Part shown: positions 54,526 to 63,960 of the stretch, piece by piece | How the letters are laid out: each line of letters begins with the position of its first letter | Position numbering within the stretch: the stretch's first letter is position 1 | Assembly: GCF_029871245.1 (NCBI RefSeq) | Contig: NZ_SSON01000075.1 | Coordinates: 76,943-140,942, forward strand | DNA from: Pseudomonas sp. BN102 | GTDB lineage: Bacteria; Pseudomonadota; Gammaproteobacteria; Pseudomonadales; Pseudomonadaceae | DNA: 64,000 bases | Direction of reading: 5' to 3' | Made by a program: the position numbers and the translations under genes | Notes under the pieces: model-generated | What the model was told of the DNA's origin: nothing | The model's database searches: none | What the model saw: only the letters and a program-made list of their open reading frames with translations

Positions 54526-56739
54526 ATGCAACACCAAACCGCACCACTCAAGCTTTCGCCGCGCAACCTGCTGGCCGCCGCCGTCGGGATCGCCCTCGCC
54601 GGCTTCGGCACCCATGCCATGGCCGATGCAAAGGGCAAGGCATTGGAACTCGACAATGTGAATGTCGATGGCCAACGCGAAAAATCCTACAAGGTCGAGC
54701 GCTCGGCTTCGGCGAAGTACGCCGTCCCCCTGCTGGATACGCCGCAGACCATCACGGTGGTGCCCCGGGAAGTGATCCAGGACCAGAAGGCGCTGAGCCT
54801 GCGCGAAGTGCTATCCAATGTCTCCGGGATCACCTTCAACGCCGGCGAGGGCGGCGGCGGCTCCGGCGACAGCATCAACATCCGCGGTTTTTCCGCCAAC
54901 TCCAACATGCAGATCGACGGTCTGCGCGACAGCGCCCAGAACAACCGCACCGACATGTTCAACATCGAGCAGGTCGAGGTGATCAAGGGCCCCAACTCGG
55001 TCTTCGGCGGCGCCGGCACCACCGGCGGCACGGTCAACCAGATCACCAAGCAGCCCCTGGCCGAACGCTTCACGCACATCGGCGCGGGCCTGGGCACCGA
55101 CAGCTACCACCGCCTGACCCTGGACACCAACCAGCCACTGGAGGAGGTCGGCAACGGCAGCGCCTTCCGCCTCAATCTCATGGCCCACGAGAACGACGTG
55201 CCCGACCGCAAGCAGATCGAGCGTCAGCGCTGGGGGCTTGCGCCTTCCCTGGTGCTGGGGTTCAGCGAAGATACGCGCCTGACCCTGAGCTACTTCCACC
55301 AGACCGACGACAACCAGCCCGACTATGGCGTGCCCGCCTTCAACGGCAAGCGGGTCGCCGGTGTCAGCCGCGATGCATTCTTCGGCTGGCGCAACCTGGA
55401 CAAGGAAGAGATCAGCCAGAACGCTGTCACCATCAAGCTGGAGCACCAGTTCAGCGACGATCTCTCGCTGCAGAACCTCACCCGCTACGGCCAGGTCCAC
55501 CGCGACACGGTGATCTCCGCCGCCCACATCAAGATCGACAAGCTGCCGCCGGGCAAGTATCTGCCGGCGGGCCCGCAGGCCTACGGCCGCGACGTCACCA
55601 GCAAGATGTGGATCAACCAGACCAGCCTCACCGCCGACTTCGACACCTTGGGACTCGGGCATACCTTCGTCGGCGGCCTGGAGTCTTCCCGAGAGACCTA
55701 TGACCGCGACGTCTATTCCTACGGCCTCCAGTTCCCGAAAGGCGGGTACGACCTGGCCAGCCCGCTGGGCTACTGGAGCGGCCCGACCGACAAGGGAACG
55801 TCCTCCAAGGTCGAGACGCGCCTGATTGACCGGGCGCTCTACGCCTTCGACACCATCGCCCTGGACGAGATGTGGGACCTGAGCCTGGGCCTGCGCTATG
55901 ACTGGGTGGATGGCGACGCCGAGAATCGCAGCCTGGCCAAGGGCGCCTGGACCACCAAGGGCTACAGCTCCAGCGACGAACGTCTCAGCAGCCGTGCTGG
56001 GCTGGTCTTCAAGCCCACCGAATTCGGCCGCCTCTATATCGCCTGGGGCAACTCCTTCAACCCCTCGGCGGAGAACCTCGCCACCTCGGGCTCGGGCCTG
56101 AGCGAGGCAACCCAGAAGCTCGGTCCGGAAAAGAACGAGACCTGGGAACTGGGCACCAAGTGGGAGCTGCTGGACCGCCGCCTCGGGCTGGACGCCGCCA
56201 TCTTCCAGGTGGACAAGAAGAACGCGCGGACCACCATGGCCGACGGTTCCACGGCGCTGGCTGGTGATCGCCGGGTACAGGGTTTTGAACTCGCGGCGAC
56301 CGGCAAGCTCACCGAGCAGTGGAACCTGTTCACCAACTTCACCTTCCTCGACAGCGAAACCCGCAAGGACGCCAACACGCCGAAGGGCCTCGCAACCGTG
56401 GGCCAGGCCCTGGCCAACACGCCGCCACGCTCCTTCAACCTGTGGACCACCTACGACCTGCCGGGCAACGTCCGCGTCGGCTATGGCACGCGCTACGTCA
56501 GCGAGCGCAACCTCACCTCGTCCGACGACCGGATCAAGCTGGACGCCTACTGGCTGCATAACGCCATGCTGGGCTACAAGGTCAACGAAACCCTGGACCT
56601 GCAGCTGAACCTGAACAACCTGTTCGACAAGGACTATGTGGAACGCGTGCGAACCACCCTGGGCGACGCGGCGCGTTCCTCGGCCATCGAATACGGTGAC
56701 GCGCGCTCGGCCGTGCTCTCCGCGATGCTGTCCTTCTGA
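54526..56739 (+). CDS. piuA: PiuA-like TonB-dependent siderophore receptor (copy 1)
   Basis: A 737-residue outer-membrane receptor. After a signal peptide (to about residue 36, HAMA) comes the TonB box region (LDNVNVDG), the plug (LLDTPQTITVVPREVIQ, NIRGFSANSNMQIDGLRDS) and a 22-strand barrel ending in Phe (MLSF). The pairing with piuC and the PepSY reductase matches PiuA of P. aeruginosa, known for uptake of siderophore-like catechol/hydroxamate compounds including cefiderocol-type drugs. A close paralogue lies at 59012. Confidence 0.9.
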   Translation: MQHQTAPLKLSPRNLLAAAVGIALAGFGTHAMADAKGKALELDNVNVDGQREKSYKVERSASAKYAVPLLDTPQTITVVPREVIQDQKALSLREVLSNVSGITFNAGEGGGGSGDSINIRGFSANSNMQIDGLRDSAQNNRTDMFNIEQVEVIKGPNSVFGGAGTTGGTVNQITKQPLAERFTHIGAGLGTDSYHRLTLDTNQPLEEVGNGSAFRLNLMAHENDVPDRKQIERQRWGLAPSLVLGFSEDTRLTLSYFHQTDDNQPDYGVPAFNGKRVAGVSRDAFFGWRNLDKEEISQNAVTIKLEHQFSDDLSLQNLTRYGQVHRDTVISAAHIKIDKLPPGKYLPAGPQAYGRDVTSKMWINQTSLTADFDTLGLGHTFVGGLESSRETYDRDVYSYGLQFPKGGYDLASPLGYWSGPTDKGTSSKVETRLIDRALYAFDTIALDEMWDLSLGLRYDWVDGDAENRSLAKGAWTTKGYSSSDERLSSRAGLVFKPTEFGRLYIAWGNSFNPSAENLATSGSGLSEATQKLGPEKNETWELGTKWELLDRRLGLDAAIFQVDKKNARTTMADGSTALAGDRRVQGFELAATGKLTEQWNLFTNFTFLDSETRKDANTPKGLATVGQALANTPPRSFNLWTTYDLPGNVRVGYGTRYVSERNLTSSDDRIKLDAYWLHNAMLGYKVNETLDLQLNLNNLFDKDYVERVRTTLGDAARSSAIEYGDARSAVLSAMLSF

Positions 56740-56755
56740 CCGTCCCCACTGGCAC

Positions 56756-56785
56756 ACGCCCCGGCCGCGCAACCGACCGGGGCGT
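56756..56785 (+). terminator. Hairpin after the first receptor gene
   Basis: ACGCCCCGG pairs with CCGGGGCGT (56756-56764 with 56777-56785), 12-base loop, no T-run. Likely a weak terminator. Confidence 0.5.
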
Positions 56786-56920
56786 TCGGCATGGGGAAGG
56801 GTCCTTTTCCCTGGTCTGGATCAAGGCTCGTCGACCACGGCGCTGTCATAGTGCTCCATCCCAATTTAGAATCATTCGCTACTGATTGGGGTTCGCCAAA
56901 GCCCACGGAGACGACCGACG

Positions 56921-57601
56921 ATGATGCTGACCATCCCCGATGTACTGACGCCCGAGCAGGTACTGAAGTGCCGCGCGGCGCTGGAGCGGGCCAGTTGGCA
57001 GGACGGCCGCAATACGGCTGGACACATCGCCGTCAGCGCCAAGGACAACGAGCAACTGGCGCAGGACGATCCACTCGCCATCGAGATCGGCGACTTCATC
57101 CTCGAGCGCCTGGGCGGCAATCCGCAGTTCATGGCCGCCGCGTTGCCGCTGAAAGTGCTGCCGCCGCGCTTCAACCGCTATACGAGCGGCGGTACCTACG
57201 GCAACCACATCGACAACTCCATCTTCACTGTCCCGGGCACGCCGCATCGGGTACGTGCCGACCTGTCCGCGACCCTGTTCTTCAGCGAGCCGGAGGACTA
57301 TGACGGTGGCGATCTGGTGGTGGAAGACCATTTCGGCAGCCACCGCGTGAAGCTGCCAGCCGGGCACCTGGTGCTGTATCCGAGCGGCAGCCTGCACCGG
57401 GTCGAGCCGGTCACGCGCGGTGCGCGGCTTGCGTCCTTCTTCTGGATCCAGAGCCTGGTCCGCGAGGACGGCCAGCGGGCGATGCTGCTGGAGCTGGACG
57501 AAAGCATCCAGGCGCTGACCCGCCAATTGCCGGACAGCCCGGAGCTGGTGCGCCTCACCGGCCTCTATCACAACCTGCTGCGGCATTGGTCGAACACCTG
57601 A
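56921..57601 (+). CDS. piuC: PiuC, Fe(II)/2-oxoglutarate dioxygenase
   Basis: A 226-residue dioxygenase of the PKHD-type hydroxylase family. The iron facial triad is His96, Asp98 (YGNHIDNS) and His159 (SLHRVEP), and Arg169 (TRGARL) binds 2-oxoglutarate. PiuC sits next to PiuA in many pseudomonads; it is thought to act in iron homeostasis or siderophore modification, but the substrate is unknown. ATG 56921 or 56924 may be used. A possible Fur box (about 11 of 19 matches) lies near 56855-56880. The hydroxyacid oxidase follows after 11 bases. Confidence 0.93.
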   Translation: MMLTIPDVLTPEQVLKCRAALERASWQDGRNTAGHIAVSAKDNEQLAQDDPLAIEIGDFILERLGGNPQFMAAALPLKVLPPRFNRYTSGGTYGNHIDNSIFTVPGTPHRVRADLSATLFFSEPEDYDGGDLVVEDHFGSHRVKLPAGHLVLYPSGSLHRVEPVTRGARLASFFWIQSLVREDGQRAMLLELDESIQALTRQLPDSPELVRLTGLYHNLLRHWSNT

Positions 57602-57612
57602 GCAGGCCCGCC

Positions 57613-58716
57613 ATGACGCTCCTTCCGAAGCTCCAGCAGATTCCCGCCGAAATCGCCGCGGTCGCCGACTACGAGCCCTTCGCCCGTGAGCGGATGACGC
57701 CCCAGGCCTGGGCCTATCTGGCCGGCGGTGCGGCGGACGAACTCACCCTGGCCGACAACCTCGCGGCCTTCCAGCGCGTGCGCCTGCTCAATCGGGTGCT
57801 GGAAGACCTCAGGGGCGGTCATACGCGGCTGCAGCTCTGTGGCCTCGACCTGGACTACCCCATCCTCCTGGCTCCTGTGGCCTTCCAGAAACTGGCCCAT
57901 CCGGACGGTGAACTGGCTAGCGTGCTCGGCGCCTCGGCCATGGGAGCGGCCATGGTGGTCAGCACCCAGTCCAGCGTCAGCCTGGAGGCCATCGCCCAGG
58001 CGGCGCAGACGCCGCTCTGGTTCCAGCTCTACATCCAGCCGGACCGGGGGTTCACCCGTGAGTTGGTACAGCGCGCCGAGGCCGCCGGCTACCGCGCGCT
58101 GGTGGTGACGGTGGACGCACCGGTGAATGGCATGCGCAACCGCGAACAGCGCAGCGGCTTCGTCCTCCCGGATGGTGTCGATGCCGTCAATCTGAAGGGC
58201 ATGCGCAGCCTGCCGCCAAGCGTCGCCCAGCCGGGCGCCAGCCCGCTGTTCGGCAGCCCGCTGCTGGAGCACGCGCCCACCTGGAAGGACCTCGAGTGGT
58301 TGCAATCGCTCACCCGCTTGCCGGTGCTGGTCAAGGGCGTGATGAACCCACGGGATGCCACGCGGGCGGTGGAGCAGGGCGTGGCCGGCATAGTGGTCTC
58401 CAACCACGGCGGGCGCACCCTGGACGGCATGCCTGCCACCCTGGATGTGCTGCCGGCGGTGGTTCGGGCGGTGGAGGGCAAGGTGCCAGTATTGCTGGAT
58501 GGCGGTATCCGCCGCGGCACCGACGTATTCAAGGCCCTGGCCCTGGGCGCCAACGCGGTGATGATCGGCCGGCCCTATGTGCATGGCCTGGCAACGGCCG
58601 GCGCTTCGGGGGTGGCCCACGTGCTGCACCTACTGCGCGCGGAGCTGGAGGTGGCCATGGCCCTGGCTGGGTGCCCGAACCTTGGCGCCATCGACGCTTC
58701 GCTGATCTGGCGCTGA
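57613..58716 (+). CDS. FMN-dependent alpha-hydroxyacid oxidase/dehydrogenase
   Basis: A 367-residue TIM-barrel flavoenzyme of the lactate oxidase/glycolate oxidase/LldD family. Catalytic His265 is in SNHGGRTLDG; substrate Arg follows in GGR; flavin contacts include LDGGIRRGTDVFKALALGA and AVMIGRPYVHG. It is co-transcribed with piuC, and no lctP or glcD neighbours occur. An iron-regulated hydroxyacid oxidase here is unusual; it could feed electrons or act on citrate-like or siderophore breakdown acids (inference). Confidence 0.9.
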   Translation: MTLLPKLQQIPAEIAAVADYEPFARERMTPQAWAYLAGGAADELTLADNLAAFQRVRLLNRVLEDLRGGHTRLQLCGLDLDYPILLAPVAFQKLAHPDGELASVLGASAMGAAMVVSTQSSVSLEAIAQAAQTPLWFQLYIQPDRGFTRELVQRAEAAGYRALVVTVDAPVNGMRNREQRSGFVLPDGVDAVNLKGMRSLPPSVAQPGASPLFGSPLLEHAPTWKDLEWLQSLTRLPVLVKGVMNPRDATRAVEQGVAGIVVSNHGGRTLDGMPATLDVLPAVVRAVEGKVPVLLDGGIRRGTDVFKALALGANAVMIGRPYVHGLATAGASGVAHVLHLLRAELEVAMALAGCPNLGAIDASLIWR

Positions 58717-58921
58717 GATTGGGCGTTGCCTGAAGGCTCTCGTATCGGCGGGCATTGTTTAACGCCTGAAAAATGACCGATCAGTCACGATTACTTTCTC
58801 TTTTCTCAGAACGCGAGTAGTTCATTGAAATTCGGGATGATTCCTGGAGATCGATGAATTTGGTCTCTTCTTGTCTAGAGGTTCGCAGCCTATATCTATG
58901 TAGGAAATTTCCGATAGAAAT

Positions 58922-58985
58922 GTAAATTTTGTGTAAAGATCGTGTGCTTATCTTTACTGATAAACGTTCGCAAATAGAATCGCGC
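58922..58985 (+). promoter_or_regulatory. Regulatory region of the second receptor gene
   Basis: Inverted repeat GTAAAGAT/ATCTTTAC (58933-58940 with 58950-58957, 9-base spacer) and direct repeats TGTAAA at 58921 and 58932 (11-base period, as for OmpR-type regulators). A weak Fur-like box, TTTACTGATAAACGTTCGC at about 58953-58971 (12 of 19), and the motif CGCAAATAGAATC shared with the two other iron genes follow. The preceding 58717-58920 is AT-rich and non-coding. Confidence 0.6.
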
Positions 58986-59011
58986 CTCAAATTCACTGGG
59001 GAGTGATTCTT

Positions 59012-61216
59012 ATGAGCAACAAGAATAATCTACCGCAACGCGCCATCCTGGCCACGGCCATCGGCTTGGCGATTACTTCTTTCGCAGGTCTCGCAATGGC
59101 GGCCGAAAAGAACGAGGCGCTGCAACTCGATAGCGTCAAGGTCGATGGCAAAGTAGAAAAAACCTACAAGGTCGAGCAATCCTCCTCCGCGAAATACACC
59201 GCGCCGCTGCTGGACACCCCGCAGACCATCACCGTGGTACCCAAGGAAGTCATCCAGGAGCAGCAGGCCCTGAGCTTGCGCCAGGTGCTGTCCAACGTCT
59301 CCGGCATTACCTTCAACGCCGGCGAGGGCGGTGGCGGCTCTGGCGACAGCATCAACATCCGCGGCTTCTCCGCGAACAACAACATCCAGATCGACGGCCT
59401 GCGCGACAGCGCCCAGACCAGCCGTACCGACACCTTCAACATCGAGCAGGTCGAGGTCATCAAGGGCCCGAACTCGGTGTTCGGCGGCGCCGGCACCACC
59501 GGTGGCAGCATCAACATCATCAGCAAGCAGCCCATGGACCGTGCCTTCGCCCGCCTTGGCGGCGGCCTCGGCACCGACAACTACCACCGCCTGACCCTGG
59601 ACGCCAACCAGCCGCTGGAAGGCGTGGGCAGCAACAGCGCCTTCCGCGTGAACCTGATGGCCCACGAGAACGACGTGCCCGGCCGCGACGAAATCGACCG
59701 TGAGCGCTGGGGCGTTGCGCCCTCCCTGCGCCTGGGCTTCAACGATTCCACCCGCCTGACCCTGAGTGCCTTCCACCAGACCGACGACAACCTGCCCGAC
59801 TACGGCGTACCCGCCCTGAACGGCAAGAAGCTCGGCGGCGTCAGCCGTGAGGACTACTTCGGCTGGGAAAACCTGGACAAGGACGAGATCGAGCAGAACG
59901 CCTTCACCGCGAACCTCGAGCACGATTTCAACGAGAACCTGCGCCTGCAGAACCTGACGCGCTACAGCCGCATCGACCGCAACACCATCGTCTCGGCATC
60001 CCACGTGGACCTCACCGGCGTGCCGGCGGGCCGCTACCGCCCGACCGGCCCGCAGGCCTCCGGCCGCGACACCACCACCGAGATGTGGATCAACCAGACC
60101 AACCTCCGGGCCAGCTTCGACACCCTGGGCCTCGGCCACGAACTGGTAACTGGCGCCGAGATCTCCCGCGAGGACTTCGATCTCAAGAGCTACAACCACG
60201 GTCTCGGCAACGCCCTGTATCCGTCCAACGGTTTCGACCTGAGCAATCCGCCCGGTCACTGGGATGGCCCGGTGAGGAAGGCCACCACCGGCTACACCGA
60301 GAACCAGCTGGACGACAAGGCGCTGTACGTCTTCGACACCATCGCCCTGCACGAGCAGTGGGACCTCAACATCGGCCTGCGCTACGACTGGTTCAAGGGC
60401 CACAGCGACACCTTCTCGGCGACCCACGCCCAGACCGGCAGCTTCACCTCCAAGGACGAGAAGCTCAGCAGCCGCGCCGGCCTGGTCTACAAGCCGGTGG
60501 AAAACGGTCGCTTCTACGTGGCCTGGGGCAACTCCTTCAACCCCACCGCCGAAGGCATCGCCTCCAACGGTGGTGGCCTGACCGCGGCGACCGAGAACCT
60601 GGATCCGGAAAAGAACGAGACCTGGGAGCTGGGCACCAAGTGGGAACTGCTGGCTGGCCGCCTGGCGGTGGATGGTGCGCTGTTCCGCGTGGAGAAGACC
60701 AATGCGCGTGAAACCATGCTCGACGGCTCGACCCAACTGGCTGGCAAGCAGCGCGTGGAGGGTGTGGAACTGGGCCTGACCGGCCACATCACCGAGCAGT
60801 GGGACGTGTTCGCCAACTACACCTTCCAGTCCAGCGAGACGCTGAAGGCCGCCGACACCGCCGCCGGTATCGCCCGCGAAGGCCAGGCGCTGGGTAACAC
60901 CCCGCCGCGCTCCTTCAACCTGTGGACCACCTACGAACTGCCGGAAGGTTGGACCCTGGGCTACGGCGCGCGCTACGTCAGCGAGCGTAACGTCAGCTCC
61001 AGCACCACCGCCAAGCTGGACGCCTACTGGGTGCATAACGCCATGGTCGGCTACCGGGTCAACGAAGACCTCGACCTGCAGCTGAACGTCAACAACCTCT
61101 TCGACAAGGACTACGTGGAGCGCGTACGCCAGCAGAACGGTACCAACGCACGTTCCTCGGCCATCGAGTACGGCGATGCCCGTTCGGCGATCCTGACCGC
61201 GACCTACGCGTTCTGA
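59012..61216 (+). CDS. PiuA-like TonB-dependent siderophore receptor (copy 2)
   Basis: A 734-residue receptor closely similar to copy 1 (roughly three quarters identical by eye, many identical plug segments such as GDSINIRGFSAN). Signal peptide ends near AMA (residue 30), TonB box region LDSVKVDG, plug and barrel ending in AF. Upstream leader and ribosome site (CTGGGGAG) also match copy 1, so gene and promoter were duplicated. Differences cluster in the extracellular loops (PSNGFDLSNPPGHWDG against KGGYDLASPLGYWSG), so ligand preference may differ. Confidence 0.93.
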   Translation: MSNKNNLPQRAILATAIGLAITSFAGLAMAAEKNEALQLDSVKVDGKVEKTYKVEQSSSAKYTAPLLDTPQTITVVPKEVIQEQQALSLRQVLSNVSGITFNAGEGGGGSGDSINIRGFSANNNIQIDGLRDSAQTSRTDTFNIEQVEVIKGPNSVFGGAGTTGGSINIISKQPMDRAFARLGGGLGTDNYHRLTLDANQPLEGVGSNSAFRVNLMAHENDVPGRDEIDRERWGVAPSLRLGFNDSTRLTLSAFHQTDDNLPDYGVPALNGKKLGGVSREDYFGWENLDKDEIEQNAFTANLEHDFNENLRLQNLTRYSRIDRNTIVSASHVDLTGVPAGRYRPTGPQASGRDTTTEMWINQTNLRASFDTLGLGHELVTGAEISREDFDLKSYNHGLGNALYPSNGFDLSNPPGHWDGPVRKATTGYTENQLDDKALYVFDTIALHEQWDLNIGLRYDWFKGHSDTFSATHAQTGSFTSKDEKLSSRAGLVYKPVENGRFYVAWGNSFNPTAEGIASNGGGLTAATENLDPEKNETWELGTKWELLAGRLAVDGALFRVEKTNARETMLDGSTQLAGKQRVEGVELGLTGHITEQWDVFANYTFQSSETLKAADTAAGIAREGQALGNTPPRSFNLWTTYELPEGWTLGYGARYVSERNVSSSTTAKLDAYWVHNAMVGYRVNEDLDLQLNVNNLFDKDYVERVRQQNGTNARSSAIEYGDARSAILTATYAF

Positions 61217-61308
61217 CGAACGACCCGGGGGCCCTGCGCAAGGCAGGGTCCTCGGACAAGGCTGTAAATAAAAGGTAAAAGATCCGATTCCTGGTTTAAT
61301 GCATCCCG

Positions 61309-61327
61309 TTCTCAAATAAAATCGCCT
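61309..61327 (+). promoter_or_regulatory. Conserved iron-gene promoter motif before the PepSY reductase
   Basis: CGTTCTCAAATAAAATCGC resembles CATTCTCAAATAGAGTC (54481) and CGTTCGCAAATAGAATCGC (58966). The same motif precedes three iron genes of this region. A full Fur box is not clear here (about 10 of 19). Confidence 0.6.
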
Positions 61328-61398
61328 CCCGGTCAGGCATGGGGCCGACCGCAAGAGCGATCCGCCGCGCCGTCAGGCGCGCGCCCGAGGAAGATCAC

Positions 61399-63960
61399 GT
61401 GTTGAAGAAGACCCTGTTCCAGCTGCACTGGCTATTCGGTATCAGTGCCGGGCTGGTTCTGGCCCTGATGGGCATTACCGGGGCCGCCTACAGCTTTCAG
61501 GAGGAAATCCTCCGTCTGCTCAACCCAGAGAGCCTGCAGGTCCAGGTGCGCGACAGTGGCGTGCTGCCGCCTGCCGAGCTGGTGAGCAGGATCGAAGCCG
61601 CCGAAGGCAAGAAGGTCGTCCGCCTCGGGGTGGAAACCGGGTCTGATCACGCTGCCCGTGTCTTCTTCGCGCCCCCGCCCGGTGAGCACCGTGGCCCCAT
61701 GCGTTACTTCGACCCTTACACCGGTGAGCTGCTGGGCGAGCCGTCTGGCCAGCAGTTCTTCGACCTGATGCTGCAGCTGCACCGCTTCCTCGCCATGGGC
61801 GAGTTCGGCAAGCAGATCACCGCCGCCTGCACCCTGATCCTGATTTTCTTCTGCCTCTCCGGCCTCTACCTGCGTTGGCCGCGCAAGGCCGGCAGCTGGC
61901 GCGCCTGGCTGACCCTCGACTGGTCGCGCAAGGGTCGCAGCTTCAACTGGGACCTGCACGCGGTGGCCGGTACCTGGTGCCTGCTGTTCTACCTCCTGGC
62001 CGCGCTGACCGGCCTGTTCTGGTCCTACGAGTGGTACCGCGAAGGCCTCAACCGCCTGTTGTCCGATGCTCCCGCCGGCCAGCAGGGCAAGCCCGGCGAG
62101 CGCCGCGGCGAGGGCCGCGGCCGACCCGGCATGCAGGCGCCCTCCGGCCCGCCGCTGGTGGTTGACTACGACGCCGTGTGGAAGAGCATCCGTGACACCG
62201 CGGGCCCGGACATGACCGCCTATAACCTGCGCCTGCCGCCGGTGGGCGGCCAGCCGGCCACCGTCTTCTACCTGCTGGAAGGCGCCGACCATCCGCGCGC
62301 GCTGAACCAGATGACCCTCGACCCGGCCAGCGGCAAGGTTCTGCGCAGCGACCGCTACACCGACAAGAGCTTCAAGGCCCAGTTGCTCACCAGCATCTAC
62401 GCCCTGCACGTAGGCGAATACTTCGGCCTGCCGGGGCGCATCCTGGTGATGCTGGCCAGCCTGAGCATGCCGCTGTTCTTCGTCACCGGCTGGTTGCTTT
62501 ACCTCGACCGCCGGCGCAAGAAGCGCGCGATCAAGGCCACCCGTGGCGGGCTGGCGGAAAGCGCCGGCAACGATTCCTGGCTGATCGGCTTCGCCAGCCA
62601 GAGCGGTTTCGCCGAGCAGGTGGCCTGGCAGAGCGCCGGCCAGCTGCAGGCTGCAGGCCTGCCGGTGCGCGTCGAGCCCCTTGCGGCTCTGGACGGCGGC
62701 ACCCTGGCCCAGGCCCGCAATGCGCTCTTCGTGGTCAGCACCTTCGGTGACGGCGAGGCCCCGGACAATGCCCGCGGCTTCGAGCGCAAGGTGCTCGGCC
62801 AGGCCTCCCAGCTCGCCGGCCTGCGTTTCGCCGTGCTGGCCCTGGGTGATCGCCAGTACGAGCAGTTCTGCGGCTTCGGCCGGCGCCTGCAGGCCTGGCT
62901 GAAAGGGCAGGGCGCCAGCCAGTTGTTCGACCCGGTGGAAGTGGACAATGGCGACAGCGGCGCCCTGCAGCAGTGGCAGCAACAGCTCGCCCAGGTTTCC
63001 GGCAACGCCGTACTGACACCCTGGAGTGGCCCGGCTTTCGAGAGCTGGACCCTGGAAGGCCGCGAACACCTCAACCCCGGCAGCCAGGGCGAATCCACCT
63101 GGTTGCTGCGCCTGCGTGCGCCCTCGGGCAGTCAGATGGACTGGCAGGCCGGCGACCTGGTGGAGATCCTGCCGCGCCAGGCCGAGCCGCGCATCCAGGC
63201 CTGGCTCGACCGGCATGGTCTGGACGGCAGCGCCCAGGTGGAACTGGACGGCCTGCGCCAGCCGCTGCGCCAGGCCCTGGGCGGACGCCTGCTGCCGAGC
63301 TCCTTCGAGCACCTGGTGGGCCTGCAGCCGCAAGCCCTGGTGCAGGCGCTGATCGGCCTGTCGGTGCGCCAGTACTCCATCGCCTCGCTGGCCAGCGACG
63401 GCATGCTGGAGCTGATCGTGCGCCAGGAACAGCACGCCGACGGCAGCCTGGGTATCGCCTCCGGCTGGCTGACTCACTACCTGCAAGAGGGCGCCGCCGT
63501 GCCCTTGCGCCTGCGCCGCAACAGCCGTTTCCACCTGATCGACGAAGACCGCCCGCTGATTTTCATCGGCAACGGCACAGGCCTTGCCGGCCTGCGCAGT
63601 CTGTTGAAAGCGAGCATCGCATCCGGGCGCCAGCGCAATTGGTTGCTCTTCGGCGAGCGTAACCAGGCCCATGACTTCTACTGCCGCGATGAGTTGCAAG
63701 GCTGGCTCGCCAGCGGTGACCTGCAGCGCCTCGACCTGGCCTTCTCCCGCGATCAGGCGCACAAGGTCTATGTGCAGGACCGCCTGCGCGAGGCCGCCGA
63801 TGAATTGCGCGCCTGGCTGGCGGAGGGTGCGGTGATCTATGTCTGTGGCAGCCTGCAGGGCATGGCCGAAGGCGTCGACCTGGCCCTGCGCGACATCCTG
63901 GGTGACGAAGCCCTGCAACAGTTGAGCGACGAAGGCCGCTACCGCCGCGACGTGTATTGA
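61399..63960 (+). CDS. PepSY membrane / flavodoxin / ferredoxin-NADP reductase fusion (ferrisiderophore reductase candidate)
   Basis: An 853-residue protein. The N-terminal half (1-390) is a PepSY-type membrane module with four helices ([20 protein letters not shown], then near 140-165, 195-215, 345-370). A flavodoxin domain begins at about 392 ([14 protein letters not shown]), then an FAD domain (RQYSIASL near 655) and an NADPH domain ([15 protein letters not shown] near 720). Such proteins move electrons from NADPH across the inner membrane, for example to free iron from siderophores. GTG at 61399 is taken as start; the TTG three bases on is possible. Confidence 0.88.
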   Translation: MLKKTLFQLHWLFGISAGLVLALMGITGAAYSFQEEILRLLNPESLQVQVRDSGVLPPAELVSRIEAAEGKKVVRLGVETGSDHAARVFFAPPPGEHRGPMRYFDPYTGELLGEPSGQQFFDLMLQLHRFLAMGEFGKQITAACTLILIFFCLSGLYLRWPRKAGSWRAWLTLDWSRKGRSFNWDLHAVAGTWCLLFYLLAALTGLFWSYEWYREGLNRLLSDAPAGQQGKPGERRGEGRGRPGMQAPSGPPLVVDYDAVWKSIRDTAGPDMTAYNLRLPPVGGQPATVFYLLEGADHPRALNQMTLDPASGKVLRSDRYTDKSFKAQLLTSIYALHVGEYFGLPGRILVMLASLSMPLFFVTGWLLYLDRRRKKRAIKATRGGLAESAGNDSWLIGFASQSGFAEQVAWQSAGQLQAAGLPVRVEPLAALDGGTLAQARNALFVVSTFGDGEAPDNARGFERKVLGQASQLAGLRFAVLALGDRQYEQFCGFGRRLQAWLKGQGASQLFDPVEVDNGDSGALQQWQQQLAQVSGNAVLTPWSGPAFESWTLEGREHLNPGSQGESTWLLRLRAPSGSQMDWQAGDLVEILPRQAEPRIQAWLDRHGLDGSAQVELDGLRQPLRQALGGRLLPSSFEHLVGLQPQALVQALIGLSVRQYSIASLASDGMLELIVRQEQHADGSLGIASGWLTHYLQEGAAVPLRLRRNSRFHLIDEDRPLIFIGNGTGLAGLRSLLKASIASGRQRNWLLFGERNQAHDFYCRDELQGWLASGDLQRLDLAFSRDQAHKVYVQDRLREAADELRAWLAEGAVIYVCGSLQGMAEGVDLALRDILGDEALQQLSDEGRYRRDVY

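Noticed and set aside
58781-58996. 71-codon minus-strand frame before the second receptor
   Set aside because: Lies in the AT-rich promoter region, no ribosome site, no recognised family.
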